Source: Bos javanicus (taxonomy: Eukaryota > Chordata > Mammalia > Artiodactyla > Bovidae). From it: a DNA stretch of 64,000 nucleotides. Positions 38,331 to 51,610 of this stretch are shown in pieces. How positions within the stretch are numbered: the stretch's first letter is position 1; the number at the start of each line of letters is the position of its first letter. Location of the stretch: NCBI RefSeq assembly GCF_032452875.1, contig NW_026893858.1, positions 248,001 through 312,000 on the forward strand, given 5' to 3'. The translations under genes were made by a program, and so were the position numbers. The notes beneath the pieces are model-generated. The model was not told the DNA's origin. It saw only the letters and a program-made list of their open reading frames with translations, and made no database searches.

Positions 38331-41300
38331 GGGCCTGCTGAGCTGCGTGATTACTGTCTGCTCATCTGCTTGACAATTGCCAGCTGAGCTGCACGATTCC
38401 TGCCTGTCATCTGCTTGACAATTGCCAGCTGTGCTGCGTAATTCCTGCCTGCTCAGCTGCTTGATTATTGCCAGCTGAGCAGCATGATTCCTCACACCTG
38501 AGTTCCATGATTATTGCCTGCTGACTGTTTGATTCGTGCCTACTCAGCTCTTTGTTTATTGCCTCCAGAGGCACATGATCAGTGTATGATAGCAAACATG
38601 ATCAGCGCATGATCAGTCACATGATCAGCGCCATTAAGTCACGTGATCACTACATGATAGTCATGTGATCAGTCCATGCTCAGTCACGGTATCAGTGCAT
38701 GATCAGCCACGTGATCAGTGCATGATCTGTCACATGATTAGTGTATGATCATCCACGTGATCAGTGCATGGGCAGTCATGTGATCAGTGCATGATATAGA
38801 CGTGATCAGTGCATGATCAGTCTCGTGATCAGTGCATGATAGCCACGTGATCAGTGCATGATCAGTCACCTGATGGGTGTATGATCATTCACGTGACCTG
38901 TACATGGTAGCTACATGATCATTGCATGATCAGCCACGTGAGTAGTGCATGATAGCCACGTGATCACTGCATGATCAGTCACGTGATCAGTGCATGATCA
39001 GTCATGTGACCAGTACATGGTAGCTGCGTGATCATGCATGATCAGCCACGTGAGCAGTGCATGATAGCCACGTGATCAGTGCATGATCAGACACGTGATC
39101 AGTGCATGATCAGTCACGTGATCAGTGCATGATCAGCCACGTGATCAGTGCATGATCAGGCACGTGATCAGTGTATGATCAGCCACGTGATCAGTGCATG
39201 ATAGCCACGTGATCAGTGCATGATCAGTCACGTGATCAGTGCATGATCAGTCACGTGATCAGTGCATGATCAGCCACGTGATCAGTGCATGATCAGCCAC
39301 GTGATCAGTGCATGATCAATTACGTGATCAGTGCATGATCAGTCACGTGATCAGTACATGATAGCTACGTGATCAGTGCATGATCAGCCACGTGATCAGT
39401 GCATGATAGCCACGTGATCAGTGCATGATAGCCACGTGATCAGTGCATGATCAGTCACGTGATAGTGCATGATCAGCCACGTGATCAGTGCATGATCAGT
39501 CACGTGATCAGTGCATGATCAGCCACGTGATCAGTGCATGATCAGTCACGTGATCAGTGCATGATATAGACGTGATCAGTGCATGATCAGTCACGTGATC
39601 AGTGCATGATAGCCACGTGATCAGTGCATGATCAGTCACGTGATCAGTGCATGATCAGTCACGTGATCAGTACATGGTAGCTACGTGATCAGTGCATGAT
39701 CAGCCACGTGATCAGTGCATGATAGCCACGTGATCAGTGCATGATCAGTCACGTGATCAGTGCATGATCAGTCACGTGATCAGTGCATGATAGCTACGTG
39801 ATCATGCATGATCAGCCACGTGATCAGTGCATGATAGCCACGTGATCAGTGCATGATCAGTCACGTGATCAGTGCATGATCAGTCACGTGATCAGTGCAT
39901 GATCAGCCACGTGATCAGTGCATGATCAGTCACGTGATCAGTGCATGATCAGCCACGTGATCAGTGCATGATAGCCACGTGATCAGTGCATGATCAGTCA
40001 CGTGATCAGTGCATGATCAGTCACGTGATCAGTGCATGATCAGCCACGTGATCAGTGCATGATCAGCCACGTGATCAGTGCATGATCAATCACGTGATCA
40101 GTGCATGATCAGTCACGTGATCAGTGCATGATAGCCACGTGATCAGTGCATGATCAGCCACGTGATCAGTGCATGACAGCCACGTGATCAGTGCATGATC
40201 AGCCACGTGATCAGTGCATGATCAGTCACATGATCAGTGCATGATCAGCCACGTGATCAGTGCATGGCAGTCATGTGATCAGTGCATGATATAGACGTGA
40301 TCAGTGCATGATCAGTCACGTGATCAGTGCATGATAGCCACGTGATCAGTGCATGATCAGTCACGTGATCATGTATGATCAGCCACGTGATCAGTGCATG
40401 ATCAGCCACGTGATCAGTGCATGATCAGCCACGTGATCAGTGCATGATCAGTCACGTGATCAGTGCATGTAGCACGTGATCAGTGCATGATCAGCCACGT
40501 GATCAGTGCATGATAGCCACGTGATCAGTGCATGATAGCCACGTGATCAGTGCATGATCAGTCATGTGATACGTGTGTGATCAGCCACGTGATCAGTGCA
40601 TGATATCCACGTGATCAGTGCATGACAGCCACGTGATCAGTGCATGAGAGCCACGTGATCAGTGCATGATCAGTCACGTGATACATGTGTGATCAGCCAC
40701 GTGATCAGTGCATGATGAGCCACGTGATCAGTGCATGATCAATTACGTGATCAGTGCATGATCAGTCACGTGACCAGTACATGGTTGCTACGTGATCGTT
40801 GCATGATCAGCCACGTGAGCAGTGCATGATAGCCACGTGATCAGTGCATGATCAGTCACGTGATCAGTACATGATCAGTCACGTGAACAGTGCATGATCA
40901 TTTACGTGATCTGTGCATGATCAGTCACGTGACCAGTATATGGTAGCTACGTGATCATTCCATGACGAGCCACGTGAGCAGTGCATGATAGCCACGTGAT
41001 GTGTGCATGAGTTACGTGAGCAGAGTATGATCAGCCACGTGATCAGTGCATGAGTGCCACGTGATCAGTGCATGATATGTCACGTGACAGGTGTGTGATC
41101 AGCCACGTGAACAGTGCATGTTCAGCCACGTGATCAGTGCATGATAGCCACGTGATCAGTGCATGATCAGTTACGTGAGCAGTGTATGATCAGCCACGTG
41201 ATCAGTGCATGGTCAGACACGTGAACAGTGTATGATCAGCCACGTGATCAGTGCATGATATCCAAGTGATCAGTGCATGATCATCACGTGATCAGTGTAT

Positions 41301-41340
41301 GATCAGCCACGTGAACAGTGCATGCTCAGTCACGTGATCT
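38331..41340. repeat. Unit 22, 3010 bp, extended unit
   Basis: Island at 38331-38574, CACACCTGAG allele. It begins like units 20 and 21 but has three TATAGA markers, at 38795, 39565 and 40290 (spacings 770 and 725), and is about 772 bp longer. Block D at 40738-41125. Confidence 0.75.
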
Positions 41341-42569
41341 GGGCCTGCTGAGCTGCGTGATTACTGTCTGCTCATCTGCTTGACAATTGCCAGCTGAGCT
41401 GCACGATTCCTGCCTGTCATCTGCTTGACAATTGCCAGCTGTGCTGCGTAATTCCTGCCTGCTCAGCTGCTTGATTATTGCCAGCTGAGCAGCATGATTC
41501 CTCACAGCTGAGTTCCATGATTATTGCCTGCTGACTGTTTGATTCGTGCCTACTCAGCTCTTTGTTTATTGCCTCCAGAGGCACATGATCAGTGTATGAT
41601 AGCAAACATGATCAGCGCATGATCAGTCACATGATCAGCGCCATTAAGTCACGTGATCACTACATGATAGTCATGTGATCAGTCCATGCTCAGTCACGGT
41701 ATCAGTGCATGATCAGCCACGTGATCAGTGCATGATCAGCCACGTGATCAGTGCATGATCAGCCACGTGATCAGTGCATGATCAGCCACGTGATCAGTGC
41801 ATGATGCCACGTGATCAGTGCATGATCAGTCACGTGATCAGTGCATGACCAGGCACGTGATCAGTGCATGATCAGCCACGTGATCAGTGCATGATAGCCA
41901 CGTGATCAGTGCATGATCAGTCACGTGATCAGTGCATGATCAGTCACGTGACCAGTACATGGTAGCTACGTGATCATTGCATGATCAGCCACGTGAGCAG
42001 TGCATGATAGCCACGTGATCAGTGCATGATCAGTCACGTGATCAGTGCATGATCAGTCATGTGATCAGTGCATGATCAGCACGTGATCAGTGCATGATCA
42101 GCCACGTGATCAGTGCATGATAGCCACGTGATCAGTGCATGATCAGTCACGTGATCAGTGCATGATCAGTCACGTGATCAGTGCATGATCAGCCACGTGA
42201 TCAGTGCATGATCAGCCACGTGATCAGTGCATGATCAGTCACGTGATCAGTGCATGATCAGTCACGTGATCAGTGCATGATCAGCCACGTGATCAGTGCA
42301 TGATCAGCCACGTGATCAGTGCATGATCAGCCACGTGATCAGTGCATGATCAGCCACGTGATCAGTGCATGATCAGCCACGTGATCAGTGCATGATCAGT
42401 TACGTGAGCAGTGTATGATCAGCCACGTGATCAGTGCATGGTCAGACACGTGAACAGTGTATGATCAGCCACGTGATCAGTGCATGATATCCAAGTGATC
42501 AGTGCATGATCATCACGTGATCAGTGTATGATCAGCCACGTGAACAGTGCATGCTCAGTCACGTGATCT
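41341..42569. repeat. Unit 23, 1229 bp, shortest unit
   Basis: Island at 41341-41584, CACAGCTGAG allele. GATGCCACG near 41804 and ACCAGGCACG near 41847 resemble the first unit of the trimer, but about 245 bp of bulk are missing. No block D. Confidence 0.75.
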
Positions 42570-44238
42570 GGGCCTGCTGAGCTGCGTGATTACTGTCTGC
42601 TCATCTGCTTGACAATTGCCAGCTGAGCTGCACGATTCCTGCCTGTCATCTGCTTGACAATTGCCAGCTGTGCTGCGTAATTCCTGCCTGCTCAGCTGCT
42701 TGATTATTGCCAGCTGAGCAGCATGATTCCTCACACCTGAGTTCCATGATTATTGCCTGCTGACTGTTTGATTCGTGCCTACTCAGCTCTTTGTTTATTG
42801 CCTCCAGAGGCACATGATCAGTGTATGATAGCAAACATGATCAGCGCATGATCAGTCACATGATCAGCGCCATTAAGTCACGTGATCACTACATGATAGT
42901 CATGTGATCAGTCCATGCTCAGTCACGGTATCAGTGCATGATCAGCCACGTGATCAGTGCATGATCTGTCACATGATTAGTGTATGATCATCCACGTGAT
43001 CAGTGCATGGCAGTCATGTGATCAGTGCATGATATAGACGTGATCAGTGCATGATCAGTCTCGTGATCAGTGCATGATAGCCACGTGATCAGTGCATGAT
43101 CAGTCACGTGATACATGTATGATCAGCCACGTGATCAGTGCATGATCAGCCACGTGATCAGTGCATGATCAGCCACGTGATCAGTGCATGATCAGTCACG
43201 TGACCAGTACATGGTAGCTACGTGATCAGTGCATGATCAGCCACGTGATCAGTGCATGATAGCCACGTGATCAGTGCATGATCAGCCACGTGATCAGTGC
43301 ATGATCAGTCATGTGATCAGTGATGATCAGCCACGTGATCAGTGCATGATCAGCCACGTGATCAGTGCATGATCAGCCACGTGATCAGTGCATGATAGCC
43401 ACGTGATGTGCATGAGTCACGTGATCAGTGCATGATCAGCCACGTGATCAGTGCATGATGCCACGTGATCAGTGCATGATAGTCACGTGATCAGTGTGTG
43501 ATCAGCCACGTGATCAGTGCATGATCAGCCACGTGATCAGTGCATGATAGCCACGTGATCAGTGCATGATCAGTCACGTGATCAGTGTATGATCAGCCAC
43601 GTGATCAGTGCATGATCAGCCACGTGATCAGTGCATGATCAATTACGTGATCAGTGCATGATCAGTCACGTGACCAGTACATGGTTGCTACGTGATCGTT
43701 GCATGATCAGCCACGTGAGCAGAGCATGATAGCCACGTGATCAGTGCATGATCAGTCACGTGATCAGTACATGATCAGTCACGTGAACAGTGCATGATCA
43801 TTTACGTGATCTGCATGATCAGTCACGTGACCAGTATATGGTAGCTACGTGATCATTCCATGACGAGCCACGTGAGCAGTGCATGATAGCCACGTGATGT
43901 GTGCATGAGTTACGTGAGCAGAGTATGATCAGCCACGTGATCAGTGCATGAGTGCCACGTGATCAGTGCATGATATGTCACGTGACAGGTGTGTGATCAG
44001 CCACGTGAACAGTGCATGTTCAGCCACGTGATCAGTGCATGATAGCCACGTGATCAGTGCATGATCAGTTACGTGAGCAGTGTATGATCAGCCACGTGAT
44101 CAGTGCATGGTCAGACACGTGAACAGTGTATGATCAGCCACGTGATCAGTGCATGATATCCAAGTGATCAGTGCATGATCATCACGTGATCAGTGTATGA
44201 TCAGCCACGTGAACAGTGCATGCTCAGTCACGTGATCT
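42570..44238. repeat. Unit 24, 1669 bp, with block D
   Basis: Island at 42570-42813, CACACCTGAG allele. Same marker order as unit 19, within 2 bp in length. Block D at 43638-44023 has a short GATCTGCATG after ATCATTTACG. Confidence 0.75.
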
Positions 44239-47200
44239 GGGCCTGCTGAGCTGCGTGATTACTGTCTGCTCATCTGCTTGACAATTGCCAGCTGAGCTGC
44301 ACGATTCCTGCCTGTCATCTGCTTGACAATTGCCAGCTGTGCTGCGTAATTCCTGCCTGCTCAGCTGCTTGATTATTGCCAGCTGAGCAGCATGATTCCT
44401 CACAGCTGAGTTCCATGATTATTGCCTGCTGACTGTTTGATTCGTGCCTACTCAGCTCTTTGTTTATTGCCTCCAGAGGCACATGATCAGTGTATGATAG
44501 CAAACATGATCAGCGCATGATCAGTCACATGATCAGCGCCATTAAGTCACGTGATCACTACATGATAGTCATGTGATCAGTCCATGCTCAGTCACGGTAT
44601 CAGTGCATGATCAGCCACGTGATCAGTGCATGATCTGTCACATGATTAGTGTATGATCATCCACGTGATCAGTGCATGGGCAGTCATGTGATCAGTGCAT
44701 GATATAGACGTGATCAGTGCATGATCAGTCTCGTGATCAGTGCATGATAGCCACGTGATCAGTGCATGATCAGTCACCTGATGGGTGTATGATCATTCAC
44801 GTGACCTGTACATGGTAGCTACATGATCATTGCATGATCAGCCACGTGAGTAGTGCATGATAGCCACGTGATCACTGCATGATCAGTCACGTGATCAGTG
44901 CATGATCAGTCATGACCAGTACATGGTAGCTGCGTGATCAGTGCATGATCAGCCACGTGAGCAGTGCATGATAGCCACGTGATCAGTGCATGATCAGTCA
45001 CGTGATCAGTGCATGATCAGTCACGTGATCAGTGCATGATCAGCCACGTGATCAGTGCATGATCAGTCACGTGATCAGTGTATGTCAGCCACGTGATCAG
45101 TGCATGATAGCCACGTGATCAGTGCATGATCAGTCACGTGATCAGTGCATGATCAGTCACGTGATCAGTGCATGATCAGCCACGTGATCAGTGCATGATC
45201 AGCCACGTGATCAGTGCATGATCAATTACGTGATCAGTGCATGATCAGTCACGTGATCAGTACATGGTAGCTACGTGATCAGTGCATGATCAGCCACGTG
45301 ATCAGTGCATGATAGCCACGTGATCAGTGCATGATAGCCACGTGATCAGTGCATGATCAGTCACGTGATAGTGTGTGATCAGCCACGTGATCAGTGCATG
45401 ATCAGTCACGTGATCAGTGCATGATCAGCCACGTGATCAGTGCATGATCAGTCACGTGATCAGTGCATGATATCACGTGATCAGTGCATGATCAGTCACG
45501 TGATCAGTGCATGATAGCCACGTGATCAGTGCATGATCAGTCACGTGATCAGTGCATGATCAGTCACGTGACCAGTGCATGGTAGCTACGTGATCAGTGC
45601 ATGATCAGCCACGTGATAGTGCATGATAGCCACGTGATCAGTGCATGATCAGTCACGTGATCAGTGCATGATCAGTCACGTGATCAGTGCATGATAGCTA
45701 CGTGATCATGCATGATCAGCCACGTGATCAGTGCATGATAGCCACGTGATCAGTGCATGATCAGTCACGTGATCAGTGCATGATCAGTCACGTGATCAGT
45801 GCATGATCAGCCACGTGATCAGTGCATGATCAGTCACGTGATCAGTGCATGATCAGCCACGTGATCAGTGCATGATAGCCACGTGATCAGTGCATGATCA
45901 GTCACGTGATCAGTGCATGATCAGTCACGTGATCAGTGCATGATCAGCCACGTGATCAGTGCATGATCAGCCACGTGATCAGTGCATGATCAGTCACGTG
46001 ATCAGTGCATGATCAGTCACGTGATCAGTGCATGATAGCACGTGATCAGTGCATGATCAGCCACGTGATCAGTGCATGATCAGCCACGTGATCAGTGCAT
46101 GATCAGCCACGTGATCAGTGCATGATCAGTCACATGATCAGTGCATGATCATCCACGTGATCAGTGCATGATCAGTCATGTGATCAGTGCATGATATAGA
46201 CGTGATCAGTGCATGATCAGTCACGTGATCAGTGCATGATAGCCACGTGATCAGTGCATGATCAGTCACGTGATCATGCATGATCAGCCACGTGATCAGT
46301 GCATGATCAGCCACGTGATCAGTGCATGATCAATTACGTGATCAGTGCATGATCAGTCACGTGATCAGTGCATGATCAGCTACGTGATCAGTGCATGATC
46401 AGCCACGTGATCAGTGCATGATAGCCACGTGATCAGTGCATGATAGCCACGTGATCAGTGCATGATCAGTCACGTGATACGTGTGTGATCAGCCACGTGA
46501 TCAGTGCATGATATCCACGTGATCAGTGCATGACAGCCACGTGATCAGTGCATGAGAGCCACGTGATCAGTGCATGATCAGTCACGTGATACATGTGTGA
46601 TCAGCCACGTGATCAGTGCATGATGAGCCACGTGATCAGTGCAGGATCAATTACGTGATCAGTGCATGATCAGTCACGTGACCAGTACATGGTTGCTACG
46701 TGATCGTGCATGATCAGCCACGTGAGCAGAGCATGATAGCCACGTGATCAGTGCATGATCAGTCACGTGATCAGTACATGATCAGTCACGTGAACAGTGC
46801 ATGATCATTTACGTGATCTGCATGATCAGTCACGTGACCAGTATATGGTAGCTACGTGATCATTCCATGACGAGCCACGTGAGCAGTGCATGATAGCCAC
46901 GTGATGTGTGCATGAGTTACGTGAGCAGAGTATGATCAGCCACGTGATCAGTGCATGAGTGCCACGTGATCAGTGCATGATATGTCACGTGACAGGTGTG
47001 TGATCAGCCACGTGAACAGTGCATGTTCAGCCACGTGATCAGTGCATGATAGCCACGTGATCAGTGCATGATCAGTTACGTGAGCAGTGTATGATCAGCC
47101 ACGTGATCAGTGCATGGTCAGACACGTGAACAGTGTATGATCAGCCACGTGATCAGTGCATGATATCCAAGTGATCAGTGCATGATCATCACGTGATCAG

Positions 47201-47245
47201 TGTATGATCAGCCACGTGAACAGTGCATGCTCAGTCACGTGATCT
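44239..47245. repeat. Unit 25, 3007 bp, extended unit
   Basis: Island at 44239-44482, CACAGCTGAG allele. TATAGACG occurs near 44704 and 46195 with a degraded GATATCACG near 45470 between them, the spacing expected of the three-marker form in unit 22. Block D at 46646-47030. Confidence 0.75.
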
Positions 47246-50210
47246 GGGCCTGCTGAGCTGCGTGATTACTGTCTGCTCATCTGCTTGACAATTGCCAGCT
47301 GAGCTGCACGATTCCTGCCTGTCATCTGCTTGACAATTGCCAGCTGTGCTGCGTAATTCCTGCCTGCTCAGCTGCTTGATTATTGCCAGCTGAGCAGCAT
47401 GATTCCTCACAGCTGAGTTCCATGATTATTGCCTGCTGACTGTTTGATTCGTGCCTACTCAGCTCTTTGTTTATTGCCTCCAGAGGCACATGATCAGTGT
47501 ATGATAGCAAACATGATCAGCGCATGATCAGTCACATGATCAGCGCCATTAAGTCACGTGATCACTACATGATAGTCATGTGATCAGTCCATGCTCAGTC
47601 ACGGTATCAGTGCATGATCAGCCACGTGATCAGTGCATGATCTGTCACATGATTAGTGTATGATCATCCACGTGATCAGTGCATGGGCAGTCATGTGATC
47701 AGTGCATGATATAGACGTGATCAGTGCATGATCAGTCTCGTGATCAGTGCATGATAGCCACGTGATCAGTGCATGATCAGTCACCTGATGGGTGTATGAT
47801 CATTCACGTGACCTGTACATGGTAGCTACATGATCATTGCATGATCAGCCACGTGAGTAGTGCATGATAGCCACGTGATCACTGCATGATCAGTCACGTG
47901 ATCAGTGCATGATCAGTCATGTGACCAGTACATGGTAGCCGTGATCATGCATGATCAGCCACGTGATCAGTGCATGATAGCCACGTGATCAGTGCATGAT
48001 CAGTCACGTGATCAGTGCATGATCAGTCACGTGATCAGTGCATGATCAGCCACGTGATCAGTGCATGATCAGTCACGTGATCAGTGCATGATCAGCCACG
48101 TGATCAGTGCATGATCAGCCACGTGATCAGTGCATGATCAGTCACGTGATCAGTGCATGATCAGTCACGTGATCAGTGCATGATCAGCCACGTGATCAGT
48201 GCATGATCAGCCACGTGATCAGTGCATGATCAACGTGATCAGTGCATGATCAGTCACGTGATCAGTGCATGATAGCTACGTGATCAGTGCATGATCAGCC
48301 ACGTGATCAGTGCATGATAGCCACGTGATCAGTGCATGATAGCCACGTGATCAGTGCATGATCAGTCACGTGATACGTGTGATGATCCACGTGATCAGTG
48401 CATGATCAGCCACGTGATCAGTGCATGATCAGCCACGTGATCAGTGCATGATCAGTCACGTGATCAGTGCATGATAGCACGTGATCAGTGCATGATCAGC
48501 CACGTGATCAGTGCATGATCAGCCACGTGATCAGTGCATGATCAGTCACGTGATCAGTGCATGATCAGTCACGTGACAGTACATGGTAGCTACGTGATCA
48601 GTGCATGATCAGCCACGTGATCAGTGCATGATAGCCACGTGATCAGTGCATGATCAGTCACGTGATCAGTGCATGATCAGTCACGTGATCAGTACATGGC
48701 AGTGGTGATCAGTGCATGATCAGCCACGTGATCAGTGCATGATATCACGTGATCAGTGCATGATCAGCCACGTGATCAGTGCATGATCAGTCACGTGATC
48801 AGTGCATGATCAGCCACGTGATCAGTGCATGATCAGTCACGTGATCAGTGCATGATCAGCCACGTGATCAGTGCATGATAGCCACGTGATCAGTGCATGA
48901 TCAGTCACGTGATCAGTGCATGATCAGTCACGTGATCAGTGCATGATCAGCCACGTGATCAGTGCATGATCAGCCACGTGATCAGTGCATGATCAATCAC
49001 GTGATCAGTGCATGATCAGTCACGTGATCAGTGCATGATAGCACGTGATCAGTGCATGATCAGCCACGTGATCAGTGCATGAGCCACGTGATCAGTGCAT
49101 GATCAGCCACGTGATCAGTGCATGATCAGTCACATGATCAGTATGATCATCCACGTGATCAGTGCATGGCAGTCATGTGATCAGTGCATGATATAGACGT
49201 GATCAGTGCATGATCAGTCTGATCAGTGCATGATAGCCACGTGATCAGTGCATGATCAGTCACGTGATCATGTGATCAGCCACGTGATCAGTGCATGATC
49301 AGCCACGTGATCAGTGCATGATCAATACGTGATCAGTGCATGATCAGTCACGTGATCAGTACATGGCTACGTGATCATTGCATGATCAGCCACGTGATCA
49401 GTGCATGATAGCCACGTGATCAGTGCATGATAGCCACGTGATCAGTGCATGATCAGTCACGTGATACGTGTGTGATCAGCCACGTGATCAGTGCATGATA
49501 TCCACGTGATCAGTGCATGACAGCCACGTGATCAGTGCATGATAGCCACGTGATCAGTGCATGATCAGTCACGTGATACATGTGTGATCAGCCACGTGAT
49601 CAGTGCATGATGAGCCACGTGATCAGTGCATGATCAACGATGATCAGTGCATGATCAGTCACGTGACCAGTACGGTTGCTACATGCGATCGTGCATGATC
49701 AGCCACGTGAGCAGAGCATGATAGCCACGTGATCAGTGCATGATCAGTCACGTGATCAGTACATGATCAGTCACGTGAACAGTGCATGATCATTTACGTG
49801 ATCTTTGCATGATCAGTCACGTGACCAGTATATGGTGCTACGTGATCATTCCATGACAGCCACGTGAGCAGTGCATGATAGCCACGTGATGTGTGCATGA
49901 GCATGAGCAGTATGATCAGCCACGTGATCAGTGCATAAGCCGTGATCAGTGCATGATATGTCACACGGTGTGTGATCAGCGTGAACAGTGCATGTTCAGC
50001 CACGTGATCAGTGCATGATAGCCACGTGATCAGTGCATGATCTGTACGTGAGCAGTGTATGATCAGCCACGTGATCAGTGCATGGTCAACATGAACAGTG
50101 TATGATCAGCCACGTGATCAGTGCATGATATCCAAGTGATCAGTGCATGATCATCACGTGATCAGTGTATGATCAGCCACGTGAACAGTGCATGCTCAGT
50201 CACGTGATCT
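47246..50210. repeat. Unit 26, 2965 bp, extended unit with many small deletions
   Basis: Island at 47246-47489, CACAGCTGAG allele, intact. The following bulk carries frequent 1-6 bp losses from about 48.2 kb (ATCAACGTG, GATATCACG, GTCTGATCAG, ATCAATACG). Block D at 49633-49999 is 367 bp instead of about 387 and includes a broken GGTTGCTACATGCGATCG; it ends 211 bp before the next island. Confidence 0.75.
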
Positions 50211-51610
50211 GGGCCTGCTGAGCTGCGTGATTACTGTCTGCTCATCTGCTTGACAATTGCCAGCTGAGCTGCACGATTCCTGCCTGTCATCTGCTTGACA
50301 ATTGCCAGCTGTGCTGCGTAATTCCTGCCTGCTCAGCTGCTTGATTATTGCCAGCTGAGCAGCATGATTCCTCACACCTGAGTTCCATGATTATTGCCTG
50401 CTGACTGTTTGATTCGTGCCTACTCAGCTCTTTGTTTATTGCCTCCAGAGGCACATGATCAGTGTATGATAGCAAACATGATCAGCGCATGATCAGTCAC
50501 ATGATCAGCGCCATTAAGTCACGTGATCACTACATGATAGTCATGTGATCAGTCCATGCTCAGTCACGGTATCAGTGCATGATCAGCCACGTGATCAGTG
50601 CATGATCAGCAGGTGATCAGTTCATGATAGCCATGATCAGTTCATGATTTGTCACGTGATCTGTGCATGACCAGGCAGGTGATCAGTGCATGATCAGCCA
50701 CGTGATCAGTGCATGATCACACTGATGGGTGTATGATCAGTCACCTGACCGGTACATGGTAGCTACATGATCATTGCATGATCAGCCACGTGAGGTGCAT
50801 GATAGCCACGTGATCAGTGCATGATCAGTCACGTGATCAGTGCATGATCAGTCACGTGATGTGCATGACCAGCCACGTGATCAGTGCATGATCAGCCACG
50901 TGATCAGTGCATGATCAGTCACGTGATCAGTGCATGATCAGCCACGTGATCAGTGCATGATCAGCCACGTGATCAGTGCATGATAGCCACGTGATCAGTG
51001 CATGATCAGCCACGTGATCTGCATGATAGCCACGTGATCAGTGCATGATCAGTCACGTGATCAGTGCATGACGTGATCAGTGCATGATGTCCAAGTGATC
51101 AGTGCATGATCAATCACAGATCAGTGCATGATCAGTCACGCACCAGCATACATGGTAGCTACGTGATCGCCAGCATGATCAGCCACGTGAGTGCATGATA
51201 GCCACGTGATCAGTGCATGATCAGTCACGTGATCAGTGCATGATCAGCCAAGTGATCAGTGCATGATCAGCCACGTGATCAGTGCATGATCAGTCACGTG
51301 ATCAGTGCATGATCAGCCACGTGATCAGTGATCAGCCACGTGATCAGTGCATGATCAGTCACGTGATCAGTATGATCAGCCACGTGATCAGTGCATGATC
51401 AGCGTGATCAGTGCATGATCAGCCACGTGATCAGTGCATGATCAGTTACGTGAGCAGTATGATCAGCCACGTGATCAGTGCATGGTCAGACACGTGAACA
51501 GTGTGATCAGCCACGTGATCAGTGCATGATATCACGTGATCAGTGCATGATCATCACGTGATCAGTGCATGATCAGCCACGTGAACAGTGCATGCTCAGT
51601 CACGTGATCT
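50211..51610. repeat. Unit 27, 1400 bp, no block D
   Basis: Island at 50211-50454, CACACCTGAG allele. The second-type marker is degraded to CACACTGATGGG near 50718. Several joints are irregular, for example GATGTCCAAG near 51087 and CGCACCAGCATACATGG near 51139. Confidence 0.7.

Noticed and set aside
49794..50003. 69-codon minus-strand frame in the degraded block D
   Set aside because: It comes from local deletions that remove stop codons in satellite bulk; no gene features.
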